A stretch of 19,491 bases of DNA from Triparma columacea (taxonomy: Eukaryota > Sar > Bolidophyceae > Parmales > Triparmaceae), in NCBI GenBank assembly GCA_030267965.1, contig BRYA01000653.1, positions 5,198 through 24,688 on the forward strand, in the 5' to 3' direction. Positions 19,427 through 19,491 of this stretch are shown piece by piece (position 1 is the first letter of the stretch; each line of letters opens with the position of its first letter). Both the position numbers and the translations under genes were made by a program. A model generated the notes under the pieces. The model did no database searches. It was given only the letters and a program-made list of their open reading frames with translations, and had not been told where the DNA came from.

Positions 19427-19491
19427 ATGGCAAAAAGCAGTTTGTTGCCGAAGCATATGAATTACCCTTTCAACCCATTTCTTTCGATTCC
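19427..19491 (+). CDS. Possible 5' end of a divergent gene, truncated by the window edge
   Basis: ATG at 19427 opens a frame that remains open to the window end and reads MAKSSLLPKHMNYPFNPFLS. Its position, divergent from CSTF3 at a distance of 356 bp, fits the other divergent pairs in the window. With 21 codons no family can be judged and chance is a fair alternative. Confidence 0.2.
   Translation, partial: MAKSSLLPKHMNYPFNPFLSI

Noticed and set aside
19173..19433. 86-codon minus-strand open frame at the right edge
   Set aside because: Starts at no clear context, crosses short tandem iterations, and has no recognisable features; it lies in the likely promoter of CSTF3.

Overview
The window is nuclear DNA of a unicellular eukaryote, most likely a marine alga of the stramenopile or haptophyte type (an inference; the lineage cannot be fixed from sequence alone). 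Genes are compact, close together and split by short GT-AG introns of about 90-160 bp, with a few of 300-440 bp. Introns carry G-runs in the 5' half and C-runs in the 3' half. Exon models below were assembled by hand from splice sites and checked for continuous reading frame. Every complete multi-exon model closes in frame from ATG to stop.

Layout. 1-1625 (+): 3' part of a polytopic membrane protein, open at the window edge. 1858-3896 (-): seven-exon, 434-aa, 8-TM protein that reads as two tetraspanin-like units in one chain. 4154-6189 (+): six-exon, 374-aa protein with two TM segments and a Cys-rich ectodomain, family unknown. 6440-8407 (+): three-exon, 480-aa pentameric ligand-gated ion channel (Cys-loop superfamily, second Cys missing), very GC-rich. 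8537-11204 (+): five-exon, 655-aa SLC4/BOR-type anion transporter. 11348-12870 (-): three-exon, 451-aa type II membrane protein with a degenerate WW-like segment and a methyltransferase-like domain. 14047-16300 (+): PP2C-type Ser/Thr phosphatase with a long disordered N-terminus and perhaps an upstream exon at 13004. 16395-19070 (-): CSTF3/Rna14 (CstF-77), an mRNA 3'-end processing factor. A possible divergent gene start lies at 19427-19491.

Most striking: the ion-channel gene lies between two diverged direct repeats of about 590 and 520 bp (6232-6823 and 8411-8927). Each copy contains the promoter-proximal region, first exon, first intron and splice acceptor of the gene that follows it, so the channel and the transporter share a duplicated 5' cassette. 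In the channel copy the transporter's ATG is lost and an internal Met codon of the old exon now serves as start, joining directly to a signal peptide. The channel's second intron has a near-perfect 19-bp terminal inverted repeat next to both splice sites. Together with its base composition, this suggests a gene inserted or acquired behind a captured promoter.

Five of the first six genes are predicted multi-span or two-span membrane proteins and the sixth has a single signal anchor, so the left two thirds of the window is rich in surface or transport functions. The right third holds signalling (PP2C) and RNA processing (CSTF3) genes, convergent with only 94 bp between their stop codons.
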